DNA from: JAFGBI01 sp964480725 | GTDB lineage: Bacteria; Myxococcota_A; Polyangia; Polyangiales; Polyangiaceae | DNA length: 64,000 bases | Direction of reading: 5' to 3' | Assembly: GCA_964480725.1 (NCBI GenBank) | Contig: CAYZQO010000020.1 | Coordinates: 1 to 64,000 of the forward strand | Shown here: in pieces, positions 16,826 through 27,474 of the stretch | Layout: each line of letters opens with the position of its first letter | Numbering within the stretch: position 1 is the first letter of the stretch | Notes under the pieces: generated by a model | Databases searched by the model: none | Told to the model about the DNA's origin: nothing | The model's input: the letters and a program-made list of their open reading frames with translations, nothing else | Position numbers and translations under genes: made by a program

Positions 16826-17403
16826 TGACCCCCGGCAACGGCAACCATAGCCCACGGACCAACGACGGCCGCCCCCTGCGGACGTTCGTGGCCTACGTCG
16901 AGGATCAGCCCGGCGTCCTCAACCGCATCGCGTCCCTGTTCCGCCGACGGGGCTACAACATCGCCTCGCTCAACGTCGGGCGCACGCACGAGCCCGGCAT
17001 CTCGCGACTGACGATGGTGGTCGAGGCCGACGAGACGACCGCGCGGCTGCTGGAGGCGAACCTGTACAAGCTGGTCAACGTGATCAGCGTCGAGGACCTC
17101 ACCCACCGCGCCAGCGTCGTCCGCGACCTCGCCCTGGTCAAGGTGCGGACCGTGGCGGAAGACCGCGCCGAGGTGCTGCAGATCGCCGAGCGGTTCCGCG
17201 CCCGAGTCATCGACGTCGGCGACGAGACGATGGTCTTTGAGATGACCGGGACCCAGGACGCGATCGGGGAGTTCCTATCGTACCTGCGCCCGTTCGGCAT
17301 CGTCGAGATGGTCCAGACCGGCGCCGTCGCGATGGCGCGCGGCGGCGAGGGTGGCGCCTCCGCCTCCGCGCACCGACCCAGCCTGCTGCCCCCACCTCCG
17401 TGA
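16825..17403 (+). CDS. ilvN: acetolactate synthase small (regulatory) subunit
   Basis: 192-residue regulatory subunit that gives valine feedback inhibition to the IlvB enzyme. The N-terminal ACT domain reads TFVAYVEDQPGVLNRIASLFRRRGYNIASLNVG, followed by a C-terminal ACT-like region with the pattern REAL-type LVKVRT, RARVIDV and EFLSYLRPFGIVEMVQTGAVAMARG, as in IlvN/IlvH. A Ser/Pro tail of about 20 residues is added. The start overlaps the ilvB stop by one base, consistent with fixed stoichiometry. The gene's TGA overlaps a GTG that could serve leuA. Confidence 0.95.
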   Translation: MTPGNGNHSPRTNDGRPLRTFVAYVEDQPGVLNRIASLFRRRGYNIASLNVGRTHEPGISRLTMVVEADETTARLLEANLYKLVNVISVEDLTHRASVVRDLALVKVRTVAEDRAEVLQIAERFRARVIDVGDETMVFEMTGTQDAIGEFLSYLRPFGIVEMVQTGAVAMARGGEGGASASAHRPSLLPPPP

Positions 17404-17453
17404 ACACCGATGGCGTCCCGTCACCCGACGGGCCAGCCCTGGAGAAGATCGAG

Positions 17454-19139
17454 ATGACCACCGAAACCATGCCACGTCCCCCCGAGCAATACGTCCGCAT
17501 GTTCGACACGACGCTCCGCGACGGCGAGCAGTCGCCGGGCGCGACCCTGACGTCCGAAGAGAAGCTCGAGGTGGCCCTGGCGCTCTCCCGTCTGGGGGTC
17601 GACGCCATCGAGGCGGGGTTCCCGGCGGCGTCGGACGACGATCTCTTCGCGGTCCAGACCATCGCGGAGCGGGTCGGCGCCACGGTGATCGAGGGGCGCC
17701 CGAGCCAGCACCCGCCGATCATCTGCGGCCTGGCGCGCGCCCGGGAGGCCGATATCCAGCGCGCCTGGGAGGGGGTCCGCCTGGCCAAGTACCCGCGCAT
17801 CCACACCTTCATCGCCACTTCGCCCATCCATCGCGAGCACAAGCTGCGCATGACGCGGGAGCAGGTGCTGGCCAAGACCCGGGAGATGGTGACCTTCGCC
17901 CGGACCCTCTGCCCGGACGTCGAGTTCAGCCCCGAGGATGCCGGCCGCACCGAGCCGGAGTTCCTGTACGAAGTCCTCGCGCTCGCCATCGAGTGCGGCG
18001 CCACCACGCTGAACATCCCCGACACCGTGGGATACACGCTGCCACACGAGTTCGGCGCCCTGATTTCCGGCATCAGGCAGCACGTTCCCGGCGTCGACCG
18101 GGCCATCATCTCCACCCACTGTCACAACGATCTGGGGCTGGCCACGGCCAACACCCTGGCCGGGATCCTGGCCGGCGCGCGGCAGGCGGAGGTCACGGTC
18201 AACGGGCTCGGGGAGCGGGCTGGCAACTGCGCCATCGAGGAGATCGTAATGGCGCTGCGAACCCGGCGGCTCGCCCTGCAGCTGGACACCGGCATCGACA
18301 CCACGCAGCTGACGCGAGCCAGCAAGCTCGTCAGCATGCGGACGGGCATCAGCGTCCAGGCCAACAAGGCCATCGTCGGCGCCAACGCCTTCGCACACGA
18401 GTCGGGGATCCACCAGGACGGGATGCTGAAACACGAGGAGACGTACGAGATCATGCGCCCGGAGACGGTGGGCGCAGTCAAGACCCGTCTGGTCATGGGC
18501 AAGCACTCCGGGCGCCACGCCTTCGCGGTGCGACTGCGCGAGCTGGGCCACTCCCTGGAGGACACCGCGCTCGAGAAGGCGTTCGCCCGGTTCAAGACGC
18601 TGGCCGACAAGAAGAAGTCGATCACCGACGCAGACCTGGAGGCGCTGGCCGAGGCCGAGGCCGAGGGGCGCGAGGAGTTCTTCGCGCTGGAGGCGCTGAA
18701 GGTGAACTGCGGCAGCCGGGGGCCGGCCACGGCCCTGGTCTGCCTCAAGGGCCCCGACGGCGTCGTCACCAACGAGGGCGAGGGGACGGGGCCGGTCGAC
18801 GCCGTCTTCAAGGCCATCGACGCCCTGGTGCAGGCCCCGAGCGAGCTGCTTGAGTACTCGGTGCACGCGGTGACGGAGGGCATCGACGCGCTGGGCCAGG
18901 TCAGCGTGCGGGTCGCTGCGCGCGGCGAGGATTCCAAGCCCAACCCGCAGTACGAGCACTCGCAGCCGCGCATCTTCTACGGGCACGGCGCGGAGACGGA
19001 CATCATCGCGGCGAGCGCCAAGGCCTACGTGGCGGCGCTGAATCGCCTGCTCGGGGCGCTCCAGCCCGAGCACCGGCGGCGAATGCCGAGCGTCGCGCCC
19101 GCGTCGAAGGACGCGGAGACGACGGAAGACCGAGGTTGA
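17454..19139 (+). CDS. leuA: 2-isopropylmalate synthase
   Basis: 561-residue enzyme condensing acetyl-CoA with 2-oxoisovalerate, the committed step to leucine. Diagnostic motifs are FDTTLRDGEQSPGATL, the DRCC-like HCHNDLGLATANTLAG (metal-binding His pair) and NGLGERAGN, with the allosteric LeuA dimer domain at the C-terminus (about residues 390-530). I chose the ATG at 17454, which has GGAG upstream and gives 16 residues before FDTTLRDGEQ. A GTG at 17400 overlapping the ilvN stop would add 18 residues and remains possible. It lies in the ilvB operon. Confidence 0.95.
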   Translation: MTTETMPRPPEQYVRMFDTTLRDGEQSPGATLTSEEKLEVALALSRLGVDAIEAGFPAASDDDLFAVQTIAERVGATVIEGRPSQHPPIICGLARAREADIQRAWEGVRLAKYPRIHTFIATSPIHREHKLRMTREQVLAKTREMVTFARTLCPDVEFSPEDAGRTEPEFLYEVLALAIECGATTLNIPDTVGYTLPHEFGALISGIRQHVPGVDRAIISTHCHNDLGLATANTLAGILAGARQAEVTVNGLGERAGNCAIEEIVMALRTRRLALQLDTGIDTTQLTRASKLVSMRTGISVQANKAIVGANAFAHESGIHQDGMLKHEETYEIMRPETVGAVKTRLVMGKHSGRHAFAVRLRELGHSLEDTALEKAFARFKTLADKKKSITDADLEALAEAEAEGREEFFALEALKVNCGSRGPATALVCLKGPDGVVTNEGEGTGPVDAVFKAIDALVQAPSELLEYSVHAVTEGIDALGQVSVRVAARGEDSKPNPQYEHSQPRIFYGHGAETDIIAASAKAYVAALNRLLGALQPEHRRRMPSVAPASKDAETTEDRG

Positions 19140-19215
19140 TCCCGCGGCTGCCGCGCGGACCGTCCGCGCGGCGCTGCCCCCCGCTCCCCACCCCCGCTCG
19201 CGAGGCTCGCCGAAC

Positions 19216-20907
19216 ATGGCCGCAGATCCCGCCGTCGTATCCCCCCCGAACCGCGTCTCCGTCTACGACACCACGCTGCGTGACGGCACCCAGGGCGAGG
19301 GCGTGTCGATCACGGCACGGGACAAGCTCCGCATCGCCCAGCGCCTCGACGAGCTCGGGGTCGCCTTCGTCGAGGGGGGCTGGCCCGGGTCGAACCCCAA
19401 GGACGCCGAGTTCTTCCAGCGCGCACGCGACGTGAGCTGGCAGAGCGCGATCGTCACCGCGTTCGGCGCCACCCGGCGCGCCAAGCTCGGTTCCGACGAG
19501 GACGCCAGTATCCGGGCGCTGCTCGACTCCGGCGCCGCCGTCTGCACCATCTTCGGCAAGTCCTGGACGCTCCATGTCAAGGACGTGCTCCGGATCGGCC
19601 TCGACGAGAACCTGCGCATGATCGAGGAGACGGTCGCGCACCTGGTCCGGAGCGGCCGGCGGGTGATCTACGACGCCGAGCACTTCTTCGATGGCCACGC
19701 CACCGACCCCGCCTACGCCCTGGAGACGTTGCGAGCCGCTCAGCGCGGTGGCGCCGAGGTCCTGGTCCTCTGCGACACCAACGGGGGCAGCCTCCCCTGG
19801 CAGGTGGAGAGGATCGTCGGGGAGATCGGGCGAGCCCTCGGCCACCCGCTAGGGATCCACGCCCACGACGACACCGGCTGCGCGGTGGCGAACAGCCTCG
19901 CTGCGGTGCAGGCTGGCGCCCGCCACGTCCAGGGGACGATCAACGGGCTCGGCGAGCGCTGCGGCAACGCGAACCTCAGCGTGGTGATCCCGAACCTAGA
20001 GCTCAAGCTCGATCTGCGCTGCCTGCCCGAGGGGCGCCTGCGCGAGATCGGCGAGGTTTCTCGCTTCGTCGCCGAGGTCACCAACCACGCCCTCGGAGAG
20101 CAGATGCCCTACGTCGGGCGCAGCGCCTTCGCCCACAAGGCGGGGGTCCACGTTTCGGCGATGCGCCGCCATGGCGCGAGCTACCAGCACGTGGATCCGG
20201 CGCGGGTCGGCAACACCATGCGCGTCCTCGTCAGTGAGCTGTCGGGACGCGCCAACGTGCTCAGCAAGGCCGAAGAGCTCGGAGAGGTGCTCTCGGCGGG
20301 CGTGGAGGACGAGGCCGTGCAGGCGATCAAGGAGGCGGAGGCTCGCGGCATGTCCTACGAGGGCGCCGAGGCGAGCGTGGCGCTGCTGTTGCGCCGCCGC
20401 CGACCCGACTACCAGCCCCCGTTCTCGGTGCTCGACTACAAGGCGGAGGTCGGGCGTCGCCAGGGCACGGAAACCTTCGCCGAGGCCACGGTGAAGCTCC
20501 AGGTGGGGCACGAAGTGATGCACACCGTCGCCGAAGGCAACGGGCCGGTGGCCGCGCTCGACGCGGCGCTCCGCAAGGCGATGACGCCACTCTACCCGGC
20601 CATCGAGCACATCCACCTGGCGGATTACAAGGTCCGGATCCTCGACAGCCTGGGGGGCACCGAGGCGGTGACGCGGGTGCTCATCGACTTCACGGACCGG
20701 CACGGCGCCTGGAGCACGGTCGGTGCCTCGCCCAACATCATCGAGGCGTCGCTGCAGGCGGTGCTGGAGGGGATCGAGTGGGGCCTGCTCCGCACCGGCA
20801 CCGGGCCGGTGGCGCTGAACCCCGACGACGCCCTGGTGCGGTCCGTCCGCGGGCGTCCATCCGAACCGCCCCCCCGGGCGGCGAGGGATGACCACCCGAC
20901 CGAATGA
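19216..20907 (+). CDS. cimA: (R)-citramalate synthase
   Basis: 563-residue LeuA-superfamily enzyme that condenses pyruvate with acetyl-CoA, opening a threonine-independent route to isoleucine. The catalytic motif YDTTLRDGTQGEGVSITARDKL and GVAFVEGGWPGSNPKD, with VCTIFGKSWTLHV and HAHDDTGCAVANSLAAV, fit the CimA branch (TIGR00977-like) better than LeuA or homocitrate synthase. A C-terminal regulatory dimer domain ends near YKVRILDSLGGTEAVTRVLI. It sits directly between leuA and leuB, whose products can process citramalate. The stop overlaps an ATG (ATGA) that is an alternative leuB start. Confidence 0.9.
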   Translation: MAADPAVVSPPNRVSVYDTTLRDGTQGEGVSITARDKLRIAQRLDELGVAFVEGGWPGSNPKDAEFFQRARDVSWQSAIVTAFGATRRAKLGSDEDASIRALLDSGAAVCTIFGKSWTLHVKDVLRIGLDENLRMIEETVAHLVRSGRRVIYDAEHFFDGHATDPAYALETLRAAQRGGAEVLVLCDTNGGSLPWQVERIVGEIGRALGHPLGIHAHDDTGCAVANSLAAVQAGARHVQGTINGLGERCGNANLSVVIPNLELKLDLRCLPEGRLREIGEVSRFVAEVTNHALGEQMPYVGRSAFAHKAGVHVSAMRRHGASYQHVDPARVGNTMRVLVSELSGRANVLSKAEELGEVLSAGVEDEAVQAIKEAEARGMSYEGAEASVALLLRRRRPDYQPPFSVLDYKAEVGRRQGTETFAEATVKLQVGHEVMHTVAEGNGPVAALDAALRKAMTPLYPAIEHIHLADYKVRILDSLGGTEAVTRVLIDFTDRHGAWSTVGASPNIIEASLQAVLEGIEWGLLRTGTGPVALNPDDALVRSVRGRPSEPPPRAARDDHPTE

Positions 20908-20918
20908 GGAATCCATCC

Positions 20919-22007
20919 ATGAAGGCCAACATCGTCCTGTTGCCGGGTGACGGCATCGGCCCCGAAATCGTCGCTGAGGCGCGCCGGGTGCTCGAGCGCG
21001 TCGCCGAGCTCTTCGGCCACGAGTTCGCGTTCGACACCCACCGGGTCGGGGGCGCCGCCATCGATGCCGGCGGGATCCCGCTCACCGAGGCGACGCTGGC
21101 AGCGTGCCGCACCGCCGACGCCATCCTGCTCGGGGCGGTCGGCGGGCCGCGCTGGGACGATCCGACGGCGCCGGTGCGGCCCGAGCAAGGGCTGTTCACG
21201 CTCCGGGCGGAGCTGAACCTGTACGCGAACATCCGCCCGGTGCGCGCCTTCCCCGAGCTCGCCGCGCACGGTTCTCCGCTGCGCCCGGAGCGCGTGAGCG
21301 GGGTGGACATCCTGATGGTGCGGGAGCTCACGGGGGGGCTCTACTTCGGTGAGCCGCGGCGATCCGAGGTGGTGGCGGGCGAGCGGTGCGCCGTGGACAC
21401 GATGCGCTACAGCGAGACGGAGATCCGGCGGGTCGCCCGGCGCGCCTTCGAGATCGCGCGGACCCGCCGCCGCCAGGTCACCTCGGTCGACAAGGCCAAT
21501 GTCCTCGCCTGCTCGCGGCTGTGGCGGCAGGTCGTCAGCGAGGTCGCGGCGGATTACCCCGACGTGGCGCTCGAGCACCAGCTCGTCGACTCCTGCGCGA
21601 TGCGCCTGGTCACCAACCCCACCAGCCTCGACGTGATCCTGACGGAGAACCTCTTCGGCGACATCCTGTCCGACGAGGCGGCGGTCATCACCGGTTCGCT
21701 CGGGATGCTGCCGAGCGCATCGCTGGGAGACGGCCCGCGCGGACTCTACGAGCCCATCCACGGGTCCGCCCCCGACATCGCGGGGCGAGGCGTCGCCAAC
21801 CCGCTCGGCACCGTGCTCAGCGCGGCGCTCCTGCTCCGAGACAGCCTCAGGCTCGACCGGGAGGCGGCGGCGGTGGAGCGGGCCGTGGCCCAGGCGATCG
21901 CGGGAGGCGCGCGTACGGCCGACCTCGGGGGCGGCGAGGGTGCCCTGTCCACACGCGCAATGGGGGACGCCGTGCTCGAGCGGCTGACGCGCCCCGCGGC
22001 CGCGTGA
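20919..22007 (+). CDS. leuB: 3-isopropylmalate dehydrogenase
   Basis: 362-residue NAD-dependent beta-decarboxylating dehydrogenase acting on 3-isopropylmalate, and on citramalate-derived 3-methylmalate in the CimA route. It shows VLLPGDGIGPEIVAEA at the start, the arginine-rich substrate site near RELTGGLYFG, SVDKANVLACSRLWR, NLFGDILSDEAAVITGSLGMLPSAS and the NAD site EPIHGSAPDIAGRGVANP. The ATG at 20919 has AGGA upstream and gives the usual MKANIVLLPGDG N-terminus. The ATG at 20904 that overlaps the cimA stop is less likely. Confidence 0.96.
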   Translation: MKANIVLLPGDGIGPEIVAEARRVLERVAELFGHEFAFDTHRVGGAAIDAGGIPLTEATLAACRTADAILLGAVGGPRWDDPTAPVRPEQGLFTLRAELNLYANIRPVRAFPELAAHGSPLRPERVSGVDILMVRELTGGLYFGEPRRSEVVAGERCAVDTMRYSETEIRRVARRAFEIARTRRRQVTSVDKANVLACSRLWRQVVSEVAADYPDVALEHQLVDSCAMRLVTNPTSLDVILTENLFGDILSDEAAVITGSLGMLPSASLGDGPRGLYEPIHGSAPDIAGRGVANPLGTVLSAALLLRDSLRLDREAAAVERAVAQAIAGGARTADLGGGEGALSTRAMGDAVLERLTRPAAA

Positions 22008-22087
22008 CGCAGCGGAGGCGCGCAATGGCGGGCGCCTGAGCCCTCGGTGCGTGACACCGCCGAGCTCTGCTATCCTGGAGGCCTCGC

Positions 22088-24571
22088 ATGGCCGGGTCGG
22101 GCAACCGCACGCAGATCGCCGGAACCGCGCCCGGGAACCCGGCGCCGGAGGCTGACCTCGGCTGGGAGGCCATCGACGAAGAGGCGGTGCCCACCCCGGT
22201 CCGACCCCGCCGGGGGACGCCGGCGCCCGTGCCACAGTACGGACGCGCCGGGGGGGGGCCGAGCCAGGGGCCCTCTGGCCTCGAGCTGGCGGAGCTCGAA
22301 GACGCGCGGGAGGGGCAACGGAGCGACGACGATCTCGAGGCGGCGATCCCCACGGCGTGGAGCCCGCAGCGGCCGGCGGCGGCCGCCGCCGCAGTTCTGC
22401 CTCGCCCAGCAGCCGACTCGGCGGACGACGCCGGCGAGGAGTTCGACTTCGCCGCGGACCGCTCCGCGCCACCCTCGGCCAGCGTGCAGCCACCCCGCGA
22501 CCTCGGATCGCTGTCGCCACCCGGCGCCGGCGCCTGGTTGCTTCCCGCCTCCGAAACGCCAGGGCGCGACTCCGGGACCCCGGGCACGGAGCTCTCGCTG
22601 GGCGGGGCTCCGTCGCCACCGCCGGCGGCGCGCGGGCCGTTCGCGGTGGGACCCCACGGGACCGCGGCGCAACAGCCGGGGAACCTCTTCTCGGAGCCAG
22701 CGGATCTCGGTGAGCCGCTGCCCGACCTCGACCGCGAGCGAACGCGGATCGGGCGCGGCGACTCGATGGCGGCGCTCGACCTCGACCAGCGTGCCCGACC
22801 CGCGCACCTCGACCTGGGCGCCGATCTGGAGCTCGACTCGACCGCGCTGGTGGAGGCACGTCGCTCTCGCCGCGCGATGGCCCGTACCGCCGAGCGCGGC
22901 GCGACCGAGCCCCGGATCCCGCGCGCGGCGCCGGTCCCCGTCATCCTCGCGGAAGCCGCCCCGGCGCCGAGCGTGGCACCGGCTCTCGCTTTCCCGGAAC
23001 CGGAGCTGGCGTTGTCGCCAAACGCCGGCCGACCCGCTCCGGCGCCCCTCGGCGACGACGGACTGGCGCTGCCCTCCGCTCCCCCCACGAGCCACTCCCC
23101 CGCCCTTCCCAGCGACGACGGGCTGGGGCTGCCCTCCGCCCCCCCGGTGCACGCCGGCGCCACCCACGAGGTGCCCGAGCTCGAGGTCCCGCTGGCACCT
23201 CGCTTCGCGCGGCCCGTCACCGATGACCGTGGGCTCTCCTCCCGACCTCCGGAAGGGACCTCGGCAGCGAGCGGGCCACCGGGCGCACCGGGGGCCCCCG
23301 GGGACAGCGGCGCCCCCAGAACGACCAGCGGCGCCGACGAGCTCGCGAGCGATCGTCCGCAGCACCCGCCGCGCTCTCCGGTGCCCACCTCTCCGCCGAC
23401 CTCCTTCGACATGGATCTCGACGAGGTCCCCGGGGATCCCGCGGGGGCCGCCCTTGAGATCGCCTCCGCACCGGGGGCCTCCCCCGGCGCAGCGCCGGAC
23501 GGAAAGCCGCTGCCCACCGGTCGCACGCCGGATGCGGCGGCGCTGGGGGTTACGCGCGACCAGGCCGTACGGCTGGCGCGCTTCGGGGAGCCCCCCGCCG
23601 GCGCGCTACTCGCGCCGGCGTACGCCGCGCGCGTGCTGGTGCGCCGGCAGCAGCTCGCCGCGGAAGCCAAGGCGGCTCGCGCCGCGCTCACGCGCGCCGA
23701 GCGCGACCGCGACTTGGTCCTGGCGGAGGTCTTCGTCAAGTTCCGGGACCAGCTCAACGCGGTCGTCAAGCTCCCCGAGCAGGTCGAGCCCCCCCACGGC
23801 CCCGAAGCGGAGGCGAGCGGGCAGCGGCGCGAGTTCGCCCAGGTGAGCGCCGAGTACCAGCAACGGCAGCGCGGCCTCACCGTGCGCGCGACCCACGCGG
23901 ACCAGGTCGTCGCCGCACTCCGCCAGGCCCAGTCCGCGCGGGCCGAGGTCCACGCCCAGCGCCAGGGCGAGTTCAACCGCGTCGCAGCCCGGTTCCAGCG
24001 CCTCCAGATCGAGCGGCGCAACGCGCGACAGGCGGAGGGATCGAGCGCCCCGACGCCGATCGCGCGCGCCTCGAACCCGCCCCCCAACGAGGCGGCGACG
24101 CAGACCGCGCGCATCGAGCTGCAGCTCGGCAAGCTCTACCCGGTGGCGAAGCGGCTCCAGGCCGCGATGGAGGAGGCCGAGCGCGAGCTCCACGCCGCGG
24201 AGCAGGCCACCCGTGAAGCCGAGGGTCGGATCAAGCTGATCGAGGCGGAGCGCAAGGCGGTGGACCTCTGGTACGCGAGAGAGACTCGCCACGTGGACGC
24301 GAGCCTCGCCGCCGCCGAGGGCGCGTACGTCACCGCACGCGCCGACGTCGTCCGGACGGCGCTCTCGATCGGGTCGGCGCACCTGCCCGTCAAGACCCTC
24401 GACCTGCTCCGCGATCAGGACGATCGCGTGCGGGAGCTCGCCGCCGCCAGCCACCGGCTGGAGCTCGCCCTCGCCTCGGTGGACGCCGATCGGTATCGCC
24501 AGGGGCTCGTCTCTGGCCTGACCCTGCTCGCGGCCCTGCTGCTCGTGATCCTGCTGCTCGTGCTCTTCTGA
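22088..24571 (+). CDS. large disordered, coiled-coil, tail-anchored membrane protein
   Basis: 827-residue protein that I do not recognise. Residues 1 to about 480 are low-complexity Pro/Ala/Gly/Ser with acidic patches and short repeats (DDGLALPSAPP and DDGLGLPSAPP). Residues about 510-800 are charged, Ala/Glu/Arg/Gln-rich helices consistent with long coiled coils. The last about 20 residues form one hydrophobic segment (LTLLAALLLVILLLVLF) ending in Phe at the stop, so it is a C-terminal tail anchor with nothing beyond. No signal peptide is present, so the bulk should face the cytoplasm. A GGAGG box precedes the ATG. It lies between leuB and marR-leuC with no obvious metabolic link. Confidence 0.7.
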   Translation: MAGSGNRTQIAGTAPGNPAPEADLGWEAIDEEAVPTPVRPRRGTPAPVPQYGRAGGGPSQGPSGLELAELEDAREGQRSDDDLEAAIPTAWSPQRPAAAAAAVLPRPAADSADDAGEEFDFAADRSAPPSASVQPPRDLGSLSPPGAGAWLLPASETPGRDSGTPGTELSLGGAPSPPPAARGPFAVGPHGTAAQQPGNLFSEPADLGEPLPDLDRERTRIGRGDSMAALDLDQRARPAHLDLGADLELDSTALVEARRSRRAMARTAERGATEPRIPRAAPVPVILAEAAPAPSVAPALAFPEPELALSPNAGRPAPAPLGDDGLALPSAPPTSHSPALPSDDGLGLPSAPPVHAGATHEVPELEVPLAPRFARPVTDDRGLSSRPPEGTSAASGPPGAPGAPGDSGAPRTTSGADELASDRPQHPPRSPVPTSPPTSFDMDLDEVPGDPAGAALEIASAPGASPGAAPDGKPLPTGRTPDAAALGVTRDQAVRLARFGEPPAGALLAPAYAARVLVRRQQLAAEAKAARAALTRAERDRDLVLAEVFVKFRDQLNAVVKLPEQVEPPHGPEAEASGQRREFAQVSAEYQQRQRGLTVRATHADQVVAALRQAQSARAEVHAQRQGEFNRVAARFQRLQIERRNARQAEGSSAPTPIARASNPPPNEAATQTARIELQLGKLYPVAKRLQAAMEEAERELHAAEQATREAEGRIKLIEAERKAVDLWYARETRHVDASLAAAEGAYVTARADVVRTALSIGSAHLPVKTLDLLRDQDDRVRELAAASHRLELALASVDADRYRQGLVSGLTLLAALLLVILLLVLF

Positions 24572-24672
24572 CTCGGGCTTCGCCCCGCCGGCTCCGGACC
24601 GCCCCCCCGAGCGTCGACCCGGGTTCGGGTCCGCTGGTGAGGGTAGGAGCGCCGCGGGGCTTGCGCGTTTAG

Positions 24673-24686
24673 TTAACCTAGGTTAA
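24673..24686. promoter_or_regulatory. MarR-type palindromic operator
   Basis: TTAACCTAGGTTAA is a perfect 14-bp palindrome in an AT-rich island 20 bp upstream of the marR start. MarR proteins commonly bind such sites and repress their own operon. Its place over the likely promoter suggests autoregulation that would also control leuC and leuD. Confidence 0.7.
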
Positions 24687-24705
24687 TAATCTCCTCGTGT
24701 AGAGC

Positions 24706-25161
24706 ATGCCCACCGACCGCGCCACCGTCCACGAGGCCATCGTGACCCTCGGACGCCTCACCGAGGCGTTCCAGCAGCGCCGCGAGCAGCTCGCCCGGGG
24801 CGCCGGGATCACGGAGCGTCAGTGGTCGGTGCTGGAGGAGATCTCCACCGAGCACTTCATGCCGAGCATGTTCGCCCACCGCAGCGCGAGCTCGCCGGCC
24901 GCGGTGTCCAAGGTCGTCGGCAAGCTGGCCGAGAAGGGCCTGATCAGCGTGTCGCTGTCGAAGCGCGACGGTCGCCAGCGGGACTACGTCCTGACGGCGC
25001 GGGGGCGCCGCGCGATGACCACGCTCCGCGCGGCCCGCGAGGCCGCGATCGCGGACGTGTGGCTCGCGCTCGAGGACCGCGACGTGCGCGAGTTCGTCCG
25101 CGTCGGACAGAAGCTAACGGTGCGCCTCGAGCAGTACGCGCACCGGGCCAAGAAGGAGTGA
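24706..25161 (+). CDS. MarR-family transcriptional regulator
   Basis: 151-residue winged-helix regulator. It has an N-terminal dimerisation helix, the recognition region SPAAVSKVVGKLAEKGLISVSLSKRDGRQRDYVLTARGRRAM, which is the MarR helix-turn-helix plus wing with the conserved DxRxxxxxLTxxG pattern, and a C-terminal helical dimerisation part. A perfect palindrome lies just upstream and leuC starts 7 bp after its stop, so it probably governs leuCD. The effector is unknown. An isopropylmalate-like or leucine-related ligand is conceivable but unsupported. Confidence 0.85.
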   Translation: MPTDRATVHEAIVTLGRLTEAFQQRREQLARGAGITERQWSVLEEISTEHFMPSMFAHRSASSPAAVSKVVGKLAEKGLISVSLSKRDGRQRDYVLTARGRRAMTTLRAAREAAIADVWLALEDRDVREFVRVGQKLTVRLEQYAHRAKKE

Positions 25162-25168
25162 CGCCGTC

Positions 25169-26590
<1,422 letters not shown>

Positions 26591-26607
26591 CGTCCAGGAG
26601 GATCAGC

Positions 26608-27216
26608 ATGAACGACTCAAAGCGCATCGTGATCCGCGGCCGCGCCGTTCCCCTGCACGGCAACGACATCGACACCGACCGCATCATCCCCGCCCGGTAC
26701 CTCCGGACGGTGACCTTCGAGGGCCTCGGCGAGCACGCCTTCGAGGACGACCGCGCGGCCCTGGCCGCGCGCGGCGAGCGCCACCCCTTCGACGACCCGC
26801 GGTACCGGGGGGCGCGGGTGCTCCTGGTGAACCAGAACTTCGGCTGCGGCTCCTCCCGGGAGCACGCGCCGCAGGCGCTCGTGCGCTGGGGGATCGAGGT
26901 CGTCGTCGGCGAGAGCTTCGCGGAGATCTTCTACGGCAACTGCATCTCCCTCGGGATCCCCTGCCCCACGGTGAGCCAGGCCGTCGCGAGCGAGCTGATG
27001 GCGCTGGTCGAAGGCGATCCCTCGCTCGAGATCGCCGTGGACCTCGAGCATCGCCGGCTCACCGCCGGCACTCGGGAGCTGCCGTTCGAGATGCCCGACG
27101 GACCCCGGCACCAGTTCCTCGAGGGCCGCTGGGACACGACGGGTGAGCTGTTGGCGGCGGCGGACGCGATCCGCGCGACGGCGGCGGCGTTGCCGTACCT
27201 GCGCGGCTTCCGCTGA
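26608..27216 (+). CDS. leuD: 3-isopropylmalate dehydratase small subunit
   Basis: 202-residue small subunit that supplies the swivelling domain of isopropylmalate isomerase. Family motifs are NDIDTDRIIPARYLRTV, NQNFGCGSSREHAPQAL and SFAEIFYGNCISLGIPCP. The ATG at 26608 follows AGGAGGATCAGC. It is the last gene of the marR-leuC-leuD unit, with a GC-rich hairpin shortly downstream. Confidence 0.96.
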   Translation: MNDSKRIVIRGRAVPLHGNDIDTDRIIPARYLRTVTFEGLGEHAFEDDRAALAARGERHPFDDPRYRGARVLLVNQNFGCGSSREHAPQALVRWGIEVVVGESFAEIFYGNCISLGIPCPTVSQAVASELMALVEGDPSLEIAVDLEHRRLTAGTRELPFEMPDGPRHQFLEGRWDTTGELLAAADAIRATAAALPYLRGFR

Positions 27217-27231
27217 GCCGCCCGCGCGACG

Positions 27232-27255
27232 GGGCCCGCTCACCGCGGCGGGCCC
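27232..27255 (+). terminator. possible leuCD terminator hairpin
   Basis: GGGCCCGC (27232-27239) and GCGGGCCC (27248-27255) form a perfect 8-bp stem with an 8-base loop 15 bp after leuD. No T-run follows, so termination may need a factor. Confidence 0.4.
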
Positions 27256-27474
27256 GTCCTCGCCCGCGGGGTAGGACCCCAACGCAGCCGCCCCTACAGT
27301 GCCTCGGGGCTGCAACAATTCCGTGGGATTGCGGATGGAAAGGGCAGCGCCGTATCGGTTGTGACCCGCACGCGCGGTCGCCGCGCGCTATCCTGACGTG
27401 TCCTGAATCGACGCGGCGGGCCGGCGGCGCGACCCCGAGGCCCGAAGCGCGCCCAACCGGAGGATCCGCCCGCC

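Noticed and set aside
22070..23365. Long minus-strand frame opposite the tail-anchored protein gene
   Set aside because: Arg/Gly-rich translation without a domain or ribosome-binding site; the plus-strand frame has coiled coils and a membrane anchor and is preceded by GGAGG.
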